This document shows positions 7,912-12,961 of a DNA stretch of 12,961 bases, in pieces. The stretch spans positions 1 to 12,961 of the forward strand of contig JBATRZ010000016.1 of the NCBI GenBank assembly GCA_049292975.1, given 5' to 3'. The stretch comes from JBGSWE01 sp049292975. GTDB taxonomy: Bacteria; Patescibacteriota; Saccharimonadia; Saccharimonadales; JACDBH01. The notes below the pieces were generated by a model. The model did no database searches. It saw only the letters and a program-made list of their open reading frames with translations, and was not told the DNA's origin. A program made the position numbers and the translations under genes. The stretch's first letter is position 1; every line of letters begins with the position of its first letter.

Positions 7912-8973
7912 CTATGTATTAATCGGAATGATGTTTGCCGGTTTCATGTGCTCGTCCAGCACCAGGTCGGCATCGGTCGTGGTTATAAAGGTCTGGTGGG
8001 TCTGCAGGAAGCCGGCCAGGGAGTGGCGGCGTTTGCCGTCTAGTTCGCTAAAGACATCGTCTAGCAGCAGCAACGGTTTTTGGCCGTGCAGCTTTTCGAG
8101 CAGCTGGAGTTCGAATATCTTTAGTGCCAGCAGGGCGCTGCGTGTCTCGCCGCGGCTGGCTGCCTGTGCGGCGGGACGATCTTCGTACAAAATCACAAAA
8201 TCGTCGCGGTGCGGCCCATACGCCGTAAAACCGCGCAGCACGTCTTGATCGTAGGATTTGTCGAGTGCTTTTAGCAGCATGGTTTCGTAGTTATCCGGGG
8301 GCAGTTTGCTCAAATACTTTATGCTTACCTTGGTCTTTTTATTGCCGGCAATTTTGTTATAGAGCTTGGGCAGAACTTCTTGGAGGCCTGTTATCAGCTG
8401 CGTTCTGGCCATCACAATGGCGCCGCCAAGCTCGCTGAGACGCAGGTTCCATATAAACAACTGTTCCTTGCCGGGACGCTTATGGGACTTAAGCAGGGCG
8501 TTACGCTGGGCCAAGGCTCTTTTGTAGCGGCGCCTGAGGCTCTTAAACTCCGGCAGTGTCTGTTCGAGCAGCGTATCCAGGTAGGCGCGGCGCAAATCTG
8601 GCTGGCCATGCAATAAATACAAGTGGTTTGGTTCGAACAGCACGACAGGCAGAGTGTGGCTGGGAGTTAGCAGCTTGTATGGCTTGTCGTCAAATATGTA
8701 ACTCTTGCTTACCCGTCCGTTATCAGAGACTATCTTTACCGTCCTGTTTACGCCGTCTGCAACCGCATCCAGGCGGGCCCAGGGGCTGTTAAACTCCAGC
8801 ATATCCTGATCGGCCACCCGGTATGAACTGCCGGCCGCTACCGCCAGCACCGCCTCGAGCAGATTGGTCTTGCCGCTGCCGTTGGGACCGACAATAATGT
8901 TTACGCCCGGCTCGAATTCAAAGCTGTCGTCCGTATAAGAACGGAAGTGTTGCAGTCTTAATGAGTTAATCAT
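7912..8973 (-). CDS. recF: DNA replication/repair protein RecF
   Basis: A 353-residue SMC-like ATPase that helps load RecA at gapped DNA, near the usual RecF length of about 360. Walker A is GPNGSGKTN at residues 29-37 (Lys35). The ABC-type signature SRGETRSAL and Walker B LLLLDDVFSELD lie in the C-terminal part, in the family order. The start MINSLRLQHFRSY is the typical RecF N-terminus. A longer in-frame reading up to 9060 exists, but its extra 29 codons run through the repeat and into the end of the four-helix-bundle gene, so it was rejected. No Shine-Dalgarno precedes the ATG. The start codon lies inside an 11-bp inverted repeat (8954-8980), so its translation may be limited or coupled to upstream reading. 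It is the last gene of the dnaA-dnaN-recF cluster. Confidence 0.95.
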   Translation of the reverse strand: MINSLRLQHFRSYTDDSFEFEPGVNIIVGPNGSGKTNLLEAVLAVAAGSSYRVADQDMLEFNSPWARLDAVADGVNRTVKIVSDNGRVSKSYIFDDKPYKLLTPSHTLPVVLFEPNHLYLLHGQPDLRRAYLDTLLEQTLPEFKSLRRRYKRALAQRNALLKSHKRPGKEQLFIWNLRLSELGGAIVMARTQLITGLQEVLPKLYNKIAGNKKTKVSIKYLSKLPPDNYETMLLKALDKSYDQDVLRGFTAYGPHRDDFVILYEDRPAAQAASRGETRSALLALKIFELQLLEKLHGQKPLLLLDDVFSELDGKRRHSLAGFLQTHQTFITTTDADLVLDEHMKPANIIPINT

Positions 8974-8980
8974 TAAGACT
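8954..8980 (-). promoter_or_regulatory. Hairpin spanning the recF start codon
   Basis: AGTCTTAATGA (8954-8964) and TCATTAAGACT (8970-8980) are perfect reverse complements separated by 5 bases. In the recF mRNA the ATG (8971-8973) lies in the 5' arm of this 11-bp stem and codons 2-6 form the loop and 3' arm. A fold of this kind could hide the start codon. The repeat is exact in the sequence; a regulatory effect is inference. It also directly abuts the repeats of the S23 element, so it could instead mark an insertion boundary. Confidence 0.6.
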
Positions 8981-8982
8981 AG

Positions 8983-9009
8983 TTTATAAAGTTTATAAAG
9001 TTCATAAAG
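8983..9009. repeat. Three tandem 9-bp units at the left end of the S23 element
   Basis: TTTATAAAG occurs twice back to back (8983-8991 and 8992-9000), then a one-base variant TTCATAAAG (9001-9009), followed by a shortened TAGAAAG. The last units form part of the 22-bp terminal inverted repeat. Only one 9-bp unit of this type is present at the right end, so the two ends are asymmetric. Confidence 0.8.
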
Positions 9010-9393
9010 TAGAAAGTTATAACTTTTTAATGAGTCCAGAGATGATTTTAGAGATTTCAAGTGATAGGCTTTTTATTTCAAGTACTTTTTCTTCGTCAAA
9101 AAGGTTAAGCTCCTTGCCTATGTAGGTCATGGAACGAACTTCGCCAGCCGACCCCTTTGCTATGAACAGGAATTGTTTGAATTCCTTGTTAGATTTTCTT
9201 TCAAAACCCTCAGCAATATTGTTCGACACCGATAGTGCCGCCCGCCAAATTTGGTCTCTAAAGGAATAATCCTTGGTGTTTACTAGTGCGTGATGAGTAA
9301 TTAGTGCAAGCTCCTTGCCTTTCTGCCAAGCTATAATATCCTCGAATCGCTCGATGTTTGCCATAACTTTCAACTTTCTACTTTATGAACTTT
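8997..9393. mobile_element. Putative S23/IVS-type element bounded by a 22-bp inverted repeat
   Basis: Positions 8997-9018 and 9372-9393 are perfect reverse complements (22 of 22; core AAGTTCATAAAGTAGAAAG). Between them lies one gene, the four-helix-bundle protein; its last codon and stop run into the left arm. The block is visibly richer in A/T than recF and dnaN on either side. The arrangement matches the 23S rRNA intervening sequences of some bacteria, in which an S23 gene sits between paired ends that fold into one long stem. Here the host site is the dnaN-recF intergenic space rather than an rRNA gene. No transposase or clear target duplication is seen. Calling it mobile is inference from the structure and the family. 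Confidence 0.55.
9017..9364 (-). CDS. Four-helix-bundle protein (S23 / 23S rRNA intervening-sequence family)
   Basis: A 115-residue, all-helical protein of the S23/IVS family (TIGR02436-type), related in fold to the Avd accessory proteins of diversity-generating retroelements. Family landmarks are present: FEDIIAWQKGKEL at the N-terminus, then RDQIWRAALSVSNNIAEGFER, KEFKQFLFIAKGSAGEV, and a final amphipathic helix ending in LIKKL. The molecular function of these proteins is not established; nucleic-acid binding has been proposed. The ATG at 9364 was preferred over a TTG at 9373 because family members begin close to the FEDIIAW motif. There is no clear Shine-Dalgarno. The gene lies within the inverted-repeat element and is oriented with dnaN and recF, so it is probably read from their transcript. 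The family call is strong. Confidence 0.93.
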   Translation of the reverse strand: MANIERFEDIIAWQKGKELALITHHALVNTKDYSFRDQIWRAALSVSNNIAEGFERKSNKEFKQFLFIAKGSAGEVRSMTYIGKELNLFDEEKVLEIKSLSLEISKIISGLIKKL

Positions 9394-9407
9394 TAACTTG
9401 TTGTGTT

Positions 9408-10499
9408 CTATGAACGCAGCGGCATGATGATGTGTTTGTAATCCTGGCTCTTTGGGTCAGATAACAGCGACGGGTCAAGCTTGCCGTTGAACTGGAAGGT
9501 TACTGTATCGCCGGCCAGAACGTGCAGCGCATCAAGCAGGTAGCGCGAATTTAGCGTAACCTCGCCCGAGCCAGTGACTTCGGCGGTGGCGTTGGCTGTG
9601 TTTTCACCCAGTTGCGAAGCGATCGAATTAATGCTGACCTGTTTGGCAACCTCATCAACCCTGATAGTCACGCTGCCGGCGCTTTCGCGCGCAAACAGGC
9701 TGGACACCTTGGTAATGTTGGTAAAATCATCGCGCGACAGGGTGGCGGTAACTTCGAATTGGGAAGGAATCAGCTTGCGGTAATCCGGGTACGCACCGTC
9801 TATCAGGCGCGAGACCAGCTCTATCTCGCCAACCCTAAACAGTACCTGTTGGTCGTCATGAGTAATATTAACCGTTTCGTCACCATCACCCAAAATTCGT
9901 AACAAATCCTGCATGGCTCCGGCAGGAATCAGCAGGGCTACGTTGCCCTTGTGTTTTACTAGGACCTTCTCGGCTAAGCGGTAGCTATCGGTGGCTACCA
10001 GATACAGCATACCGTCATGGCTATGCAAGTATACGCCAGTCAGGACGGGGCGCGCCTCGTCATTAGAAGCCGCCAGCACGGTCTGTTGCAGGCCTTTTTT
10101 AAAGGCAGTTGCCGGTATTTCCCAGGCCGTACCACCGGCAATCGCCGGCATAACAGGGAAGTCATCGGCGGCCACGCCGTTTATCGTAGATTCGTACTGG
10201 TCTGCAGTAATGTGCAGCTTGTGCTCGTCAAGTTCCAGGCTGATGATGCCGCTAGGTAAGCTGGCTACAAAATCCTGCATTAGCCTGGCCGGTACGGTTA
10301 TGGCGCCCTCGCTGCTAACCTTGGAGCCAATGTAATGCGTAATGGCGATATCCAGATTGGTAGACGACACGCTCAGACGGCCATCAACGGTCTTTAATAA
10401 GACGTTGCCGAGAATGGGCAGGGCATTGCGGGTGTTGGCGATCCGGGCAACCGAGCCGAGGGCTTTGCTAAGGTTTTCCTGGGTTACTTGAAGCTTCAT
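9408..10499 (-). CDS. dnaN: DNA polymerase III beta subunit (sliding clamp)
   Basis: A 363-residue protein matching the usual length (about 365) of the bacterial beta clamp, which encircles DNA and holds the replicative polymerase and other enzymes on it. It opens with MKLQVTQENLSKALGSVAR and has TRNALPILGNVLL, TNLDIAI, and the clamp-specific C-terminal end HIIMPLRS, as in most DnaN proteins. Three similar domains of about 120 residues each can be followed by their repeated beta-strand patterns. AAAGGA at 10510-10515 lies 10 bases before the ATG. A likely promoter lies at 10632-10660. The stop codon is 14 bases from the right arm of the S23 element, so the insertion left the reading frame intact. 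Confidence 0.97.
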   Translation of the reverse strand: MKLQVTQENLSKALGSVARIANTRNALPILGNVLLKTVDGRLSVSSTNLDIAITHYIGSKVSSEGAITVPARLMQDFVASLPSGIISLELDEHKLHITADQYESTINGVAADDFPVMPAIAGGTAWEIPATAFKKGLQQTVLAASNDEARPVLTGVYLHSHDGMLYLVATDSYRLAEKVLVKHKGNVALLIPAGAMQDLLRILGDGDETVNITHDDQQVLFRVGEIELVSRLIDGAYPDYRKLIPSQFEVTATLSRDDFTNITKVSSLFARESAGSVTIRVDEVAKQVSINSIASQLGENTANATAEVTGSGEVTLNSRYLLDALHVLAGDTVTFQFNGKLDPSLLSDPKSQDYKHIIMPLRS

Positions 10500-10631
10500 C
10501 CGGTTAAAGTCCTTTCTTTGTGTTGGATATTCCGTTTATTAAAGTCGGGCAGATCATTTGGGTGGTTTGGTTGAGGCGCGGTGCACTAACAGGCTTCATT
10601 AATTATTTCCTTTTATTTCATTTCTTTCATA

Positions 10632-10660
10632 TATATAAGCACTGTGGATAGTGTGTACAA
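10632..10660 (-). promoter_or_regulatory. Candidate dnaN promoter overlapping a DnaA box
   Basis: On the - strand, TTGTAC (10655-10660) and TATATA (10632-10637) are separated by exactly 17 bases, a good sigma70-type arrangement pointing toward dnaN about 135 bases downstream. The spacer contains the DnaA-box-like CTATCCACA, so DnaA could repress or tune dnaN here. The motif match is visible; promoter use is not proven. Confidence 0.5.
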
Positions 10661-10861
10661 GCGGTAACCTAACAGATTGTAAGATGGTATACATATGTTG
10701 GAAAAGTGTACACAAAAATGATGCTAGGTGTGTGAAACCGGCGGGTAAGTGGAGGGGTTTTACCACTGCCGCCAGGGCGGTTGTCCACGGGCTGTGCATA
10801 ATCGGCTCAGAAGCCCACATGTCTGCCCACGGCTTTTGCACGCTCCATCCACAGGCATTAG

Positions 10862-10935
10862 AAACTAGAAAAGACAAACTAGAAAATGGTGTCATAAAAT
10901 TTTCTATACTAATCTCTAAACTCTGATCTCTAAAC
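10862..10935. repeat. Two direct repeats with 14-bp period downstream of dnaA
   Basis: AAACTAGAAAA occurs at 10862-10872 and 10876-10886, and ATCTCTAAAC at 10912-10921 and 10926-10935. Both pairs are spaced 14 bp apart (two heptads). Between them TAGAAAAT (10880-10887) and ATTTTCTA (10899-10906) form an 8-bp inverted repeat. On the dnaA mRNA that hairpin is followed by a T-rich stretch, so it might act as a weak terminator. The period recalls the repeat at 1-72. Relic of a small element is one possible reading. Confidence 0.55.
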
Positions 10936-10941
10936 GCTAGT

Positions 10942-12315
10942 TCAGGCATATAACCGCTCCTTGATTTCTGACACATGCTGGCGCACTACCGCATCAAAAG
11001 TAAGCTCTTGCTCTACTTTATCAACCGAGTGGATGGCGGTGGTGTGGTCTTTGCGGCCAAGTTCGCGCGCGATCTTTGGGAAGCTCAGGTGCAGCTCGGA
11101 TCTTAAGATATACATGGCAATCTGGCGGGGCACCACGATGTCTTTGTCGCGCTTTGGGCCTAAGATGTCTTCCATTGGCACCTGAAAATGCTTGCTGACA
11201 CGCTCAATAACCTGGCGGGCGCTCAGGTGCTTGGGCCGCGTCTTATTAGCGCTTAGCAGGTTAGAGACAATGGCCACATCCGGCTCCAGATTGCGCATTT
11301 CACAGAAGGCGATTAGTTGGTTTAGAGCGCCCTCGAGCTCGCGTATATTGGTCTGGATGTGGTTGGCCAGATAATCCACCACGTCGTTAGGCAGCTGGAT
11401 ACCTACGCCGTCCGCCTTGGATTGCACAATGGCGCAGCGCGTCTCAAAATCGGGATTCTGCATATCGATGCTCATGCCCCAGGCAAAGCGGCTGCGCAGG
11501 CGCTCTTCTAGCGTAGGGATGTCTTTGGGCGGTTTGTCAGAGCTAATGATAATCTGCTTGTTGGCCTGGTGCAGGGCGTTGAAGGTATGGAAGAATTCCT
11601 CCTGCGTCTTATCCTTGCCCGCTATAAACTGCATGTCGTCAATAATCAGCACATCGGCATTGCGGTAGTAGCCCGCAAAGTCAGTGTTCTTCTTGTACCG
11701 CACCGCATCAATAAATTCCTGCACGAACTGCTCGGTCGATACATAAACCACCCGGGCGCTCGGGTTCTTGGCCATGACGGCATTGCCAACCGCCTGGATT
11801 AGGTGGGTTTTACCAATACCCACCCCGCCATAAATAAACAGCGGGTTGTACTTGGTACCGGGGTTGGCTGCAATGGCCTGGCAGGCGGCATGCGCCAGCT
11901 CATTTCCGGAGCCGACGATAAAGTTATCAAAGGTGTATTTCTCGTTCAGGCCCTGGCGGTAGCTGTGGCTTAACGAATTACTGGTGTTTGCAGACGCCAG
12001 TCTGCTTGACGGGGTGACGCTGTTTAGCGGCAGCGTCTCTTCCTGCATTCTCTGCTTGCTGGCCCCGGGGTCGTTGTGAATCTTGTAATCAATGCGGTCG
12101 GGGCTTACTTGGTTTTTGGCCAGGATCCCGCCGATAAGGTCATTATACTTGCGCTCCAGCTGTTGCTTTACAAAGACGTTGGGTACGCCGATAGTCAGGA
12201 TATTATCTTTGAAACGGAGCAGGCGGGTGTTCTTGAACCACGTAACATAGTTGCCGCGGGACACGCTAAGCTCGATCTCCCCCAAAACTGCCTGCCAAAT
12301 CCGTTCGTCCTGCAC
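10942..12315 (-). CDS. dnaA: Chromosomal replication initiator protein DnaA
   Basis: A 457-residue initiator ATPase that binds DnaA boxes and opens the origin. Domain I covers about residues 1-75 and a short linker reaches about 120. The AAA+ domain follows, with YTFDNFIVGSGN at 127-138, Walker A GGVGIGKTH (163-171, Lys169), Walker B LIIDDMQF (Asp226, Asp227) and LEERLRSRFAWG with sensor and arginine-finger region at 269-280. The C-terminal DNA-binding domain carries the signature GRKDHTTAIHS (420-430), which contacts DnaA boxes. The length is typical. Translation starts at a GTG (12313-12315), with a G-run (GGGGGG) a few bases upstream as a poor ribosome site. It is divergent from rpmH and is followed on the same strand by dnaN, the standard origin arrangement. 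Confidence 0.97.
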   Translation of the reverse strand: MQDERIWQAVLGEIELSVSRGNYVTWFKNTRLLRFKDNILTIGVPNVFVKQQLERKYNDLIGGILAKNQVSPDRIDYKIHNDPGASKQRMQEETLPLNSVTPSSRLASANTSNSLSHSYRQGLNEKYTFDNFIVGSGNELAHAACQAIAANPGTKYNPLFIYGGVGIGKTHLIQAVGNAVMAKNPSARVVYVSTEQFVQEFIDAVRYKKNTDFAGYYRNADVLIIDDMQFIAGKDKTQEEFFHTFNALHQANKQIIISSDKPPKDIPTLEERLRSRFAWGMSIDMQNPDFETRCAIVQSKADGVGIQLPNDVVDYLANHIQTNIRELEGALNQLIAFCEMRNLEPDVAIVSNLLSANKTRPKHLSARQVIERVSKHFQVPMEDILGPKRDKDIVVPRQIAMYILRSELHLSFPKIARELGRKDHTTAIHSVDKVEQELTFDAVVRQHVSEIKERLYA

Positions 12316-12595
12316 CTAAACCCCCCGGGTAGAAATTGCTGATACTGTTTACTATACAGAAAATCAAGAGTTTTCCACAAGTCCACAGGTGAAAATAACA
12401 CACGTTCAAAAAATCTCCAGAAACAGAGGCTTAGTTATGCACAGCTTTTCGTAACACCTGTAAAACTGTGGAAAGACCTAGCAAAAAAGGGGATAACCTG
12501 TTAGAATTTGTGGGTTATCATTGTCAATTTGACACACCCTCTAGACAAAACCGTTCGAGTTGTGTCAGTAAGTAATGCGATAGGATTAATAAAAG
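12316..12595. other. dnaA-rpmH intergenic region, candidate part of oriC
   Basis: A 280-bp gap between divergent genes, with no gene inside. DnaA-box-like sites are TTTTCCACA (12371-12379, 8 of 9), TTATGCACA (12435-12443, 8 of 9) and TGTGGAAAG (12467-12475, 7 of 9). GATAACC (12492-12498) and GGTTATC (12513-12519) form a 7-bp inverted repeat whose arms carry TTATC cores. A short palindrome TGTCAATTTGACA at 12522-12534 presents TTGACA on both strands, but good -10 elements at the right distance were not found for either direction. Together with the dnaA-dnaN gap this fits a bipartite origin; that role is inferred. Confidence 0.55.
12351..12380 (-). promoter_or_regulatory. Candidate dnaA promoter with DnaA box in the -35 region
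   Basis: On the - strand, TTGTGG (12375-12380) and TATAGT (12351-12356) are 18 bases apart and point toward the dnaA GTG about 36 bases downstream of the -10. The -35 hexamer lies on the DnaA-box-like TTTTCCACA, an arrangement that would let DnaA control its own gene. The -35 match is moderate, so this is tentative. Confidence 0.4.
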
Positions 12596-12733
12596 ATGCC
12601 AAAACGCACCTACCAACCAAAAAAACGCAAGCGCTCCCGCGAGCACGGCTTTTTTGCCCGCATGAAGACCCGCGCCGGCCAGAATGTTTTGGCACGGCGG
12701 CGGGCTAAAGGCCGCAAAAAGCTAACAGCCTAG
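12596..12733 (+). CDS. rpmH: 50S ribosomal protein L34
   Basis: A 45-residue, very basic protein: MPKRTYQPKKRKRSREHGF, then FARMKTRAGQNVLARRRAKG, ending in RKKLTA. This is the full, highly conserved L34 sequence pattern and length. It binds 23S rRNA in the large ribosomal subunit. AGGA at 12582-12585 lies about 10 bases before the ATG. It is divergent from dnaA and precedes rnpA, the usual order at many bacterial origins. Confidence 0.97.
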   Translation: MPKRTYQPKKRKRSREHGFFARMKTRAGQNVLARRRAKGRKKLTA

Positions 12734-12749
12734 GCGGCCGGCAGCAGAT

Positions 12750-12795
12750 AATACTTGATACCCGCTAAGCAAAGCGGGCCAGGTATTTTGTTTAT
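12750..12795 (+). terminator. Strong stem-loop between rpmH and rnpA
   Basis: CCCGCT (12761-12766) pairs with AGCGGG (12773-12778) around a 6-base loop. An outer stem of AATACTTG (12750-12757) with CAGGTATT (12780-12787) adds 8 pairs including one G-T. A T-rich run (TTTTGTTT) follows the stem. It could terminate or attenuate transcription between the abundant L34 message and rnpA. Confidence 0.6.
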
Positions 12796-12825
12796 CAATA
12801 ACTAAATATCAAATATCATACCCTT

Positions 12826-12961
12826 ATGCTTACGCGCACCAACAGGTTCCACGGCTACGGCGGCGTCCGCCGCGTCTACCGGCTTGGCCGCCCGGCAAGA
12901 TCGTCTGCTGCGACGCTGCACATGCTGCGGGGCGATAAAGTTAAGCGAACCAGGGTTGCTG
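12826..12961 (+). CDS. rnpA: Ribonuclease P protein component, 5' part (runs off the window)
   Basis: The visible 45 codons begin MLTRTNRFHGYGGVRRVYR and continue LGRPARSS to the window edge near KRTRVA. The ML....RF start, the V..VYR pattern and the later strand ending in RVA fit the N-terminal part of RnpA, which assists the RNase P RNA in trimming tRNA 5' ends. The conserved RNR motif should lie beyond the edge. The position right after rpmH supports the call. No Shine-Dalgarno is seen before the ATG; the 92-base gap to rpmH holds the stem-loop. Confidence 0.85.
   Translation, partial: MLTRTNRFHGYGGVRRVYRLGRPARSSAATLHMLRGDKVKRTRVA

Larger units (their letters stand above)
10500..10941. 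other. dnaA-dnaN intergenic region, candidate part of oriC
   Basis: A 442-bp gap with no convincing gene. DnaA-box-like 9-mers (consensus TTATCCACA) are CTATCCACA on the - strand (10643-10651, 8 of 9), TTATGCACA on the - strand (10793-10801, 8 of 9), TTGTCCACG (10781-10789, 7 of 9) and CCATCCACA (10845-10853, 7 of 9). A pyrimidine- and AT-rich tract at about 10597-10640 adjoins the first box and could be the unwinding element. It also holds a likely dnaN promoter. Repeats near 10862-10935 are listed separately. Origin function is inferred from gene order and box-like sites. Confidence 0.5.

Noticed and set aside
8974..9060. In-frame upstream extension of recF by 29 codons
   Set aside because: It is encoded by the repeat and overlaps the end of the four-helix-bundle gene; the residues before MINSLRLQHF do not resemble a RecF N-terminus.
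8970..9410. Target-site duplication flanking the S23 element
   Set aside because: Sequences just outside the two ends were compared by eye and share no convincing direct repeat.
10651..10926. 91-codon reading frame on the + strand in the same gap
   Set aside because: It runs across the origin-like sites and repeats, with no family resemblance and no ribosome binding site that I could see.
10599..10976. 125-codon reading frame on the - strand in the dnaA-dnaN gap
   Set aside because: It overlaps the dnaA end, covers the candidate promoter and DnaA boxes, and its translation has no recognisable pattern; chance frame.
12522..12557. rpmH promoter from the perfect TTGACA at 12529-12534
   Set aside because: No acceptable -10 hexamer at 16-18 bases downstream; the hexamer is part of a palindrome and was only noted within the origin region.
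1..12961. Recoded UGA (code 25) as in Gracilibacteria
   Set aside because: All recognised genes read through with UGG for tryptophan and end normally at UGA, UAA or UAG; no conserved domain is broken by UGA.
1..12961. CRISPR array, tRNA, rRNA or transposase gene
   Set aside because: Short repeats seen have 7-, 9- or 14-bp periods without spacers of CRISPR length; no cloverleaf, rRNA core or transposase domain was recognised.

Overview
The window looks like the replication-origin region of a small-genome bacterium of the Patescibacteria (CPR), most likely a Saccharibacteria-like lineage. This rests on the compact, overlapping gene layout, the dnaA/dnaN/recF and rpmH/rnpA order, a short VirB4-type ATPase beside very large exported cell-wall hydrolase proteins, and the divergent, short rnpA start. 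UGA is used only as a stop, which argues against the recoded Gracilibacteria/Absconditabacteria. The lineage is inferred from gene style, not from a search.

Left part (93-7910, + strand): a tightly packed five-gene operon. It encodes a VirB4-type type IV secretion ATPase, a 1065-residue membrane protein ending in an NlpC/P60-type hydrolase domain, a small membrane-anchored protein with a PEGA-like segment, an exported protein pairing a lysozyme/glucosaminidase-like domain with an M23 metallopeptidase domain, and a membrane-anchored protein of unknown function. Four of the five genes are joined by overlaps or near-overlaps, so they are probably translated together. The set reads as a cell-envelope secretion and wall-remodelling machine. 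In an episymbiont it could act on its own wall or on that of a host.

Middle part (7912-12315, - strand): recF, a four-helix-bundle (S23/IVS-type) gene, dnaN and dnaA. recF converges on the secretion operon with one base between the stop codons. The four-helix-bundle gene sits between dnaN and recF and is enclosed by a perfect 22-bp inverted repeat, so it looks like a small inserted element inside a core replication gene cluster. The dnaA-dnaN gap (442 bp) and the dnaA-rpmH gap (280 bp) both hold DnaA-box-like 9-mers, so the origin may be bipartite.

Right end (12596-12961, + strand): rpmH, a strong stem-loop, and the 5' part of rnpA, which runs off the window.

The most unusual structure is the inverted-repeat-bounded S23 element, together with short repeats of 7- or 14-bp period at two other intergenic places (1-72 and 10862-10935). 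These may be traces of the same kind of element. No CRISPR array, tRNA, rRNA or transposase gene was seen.
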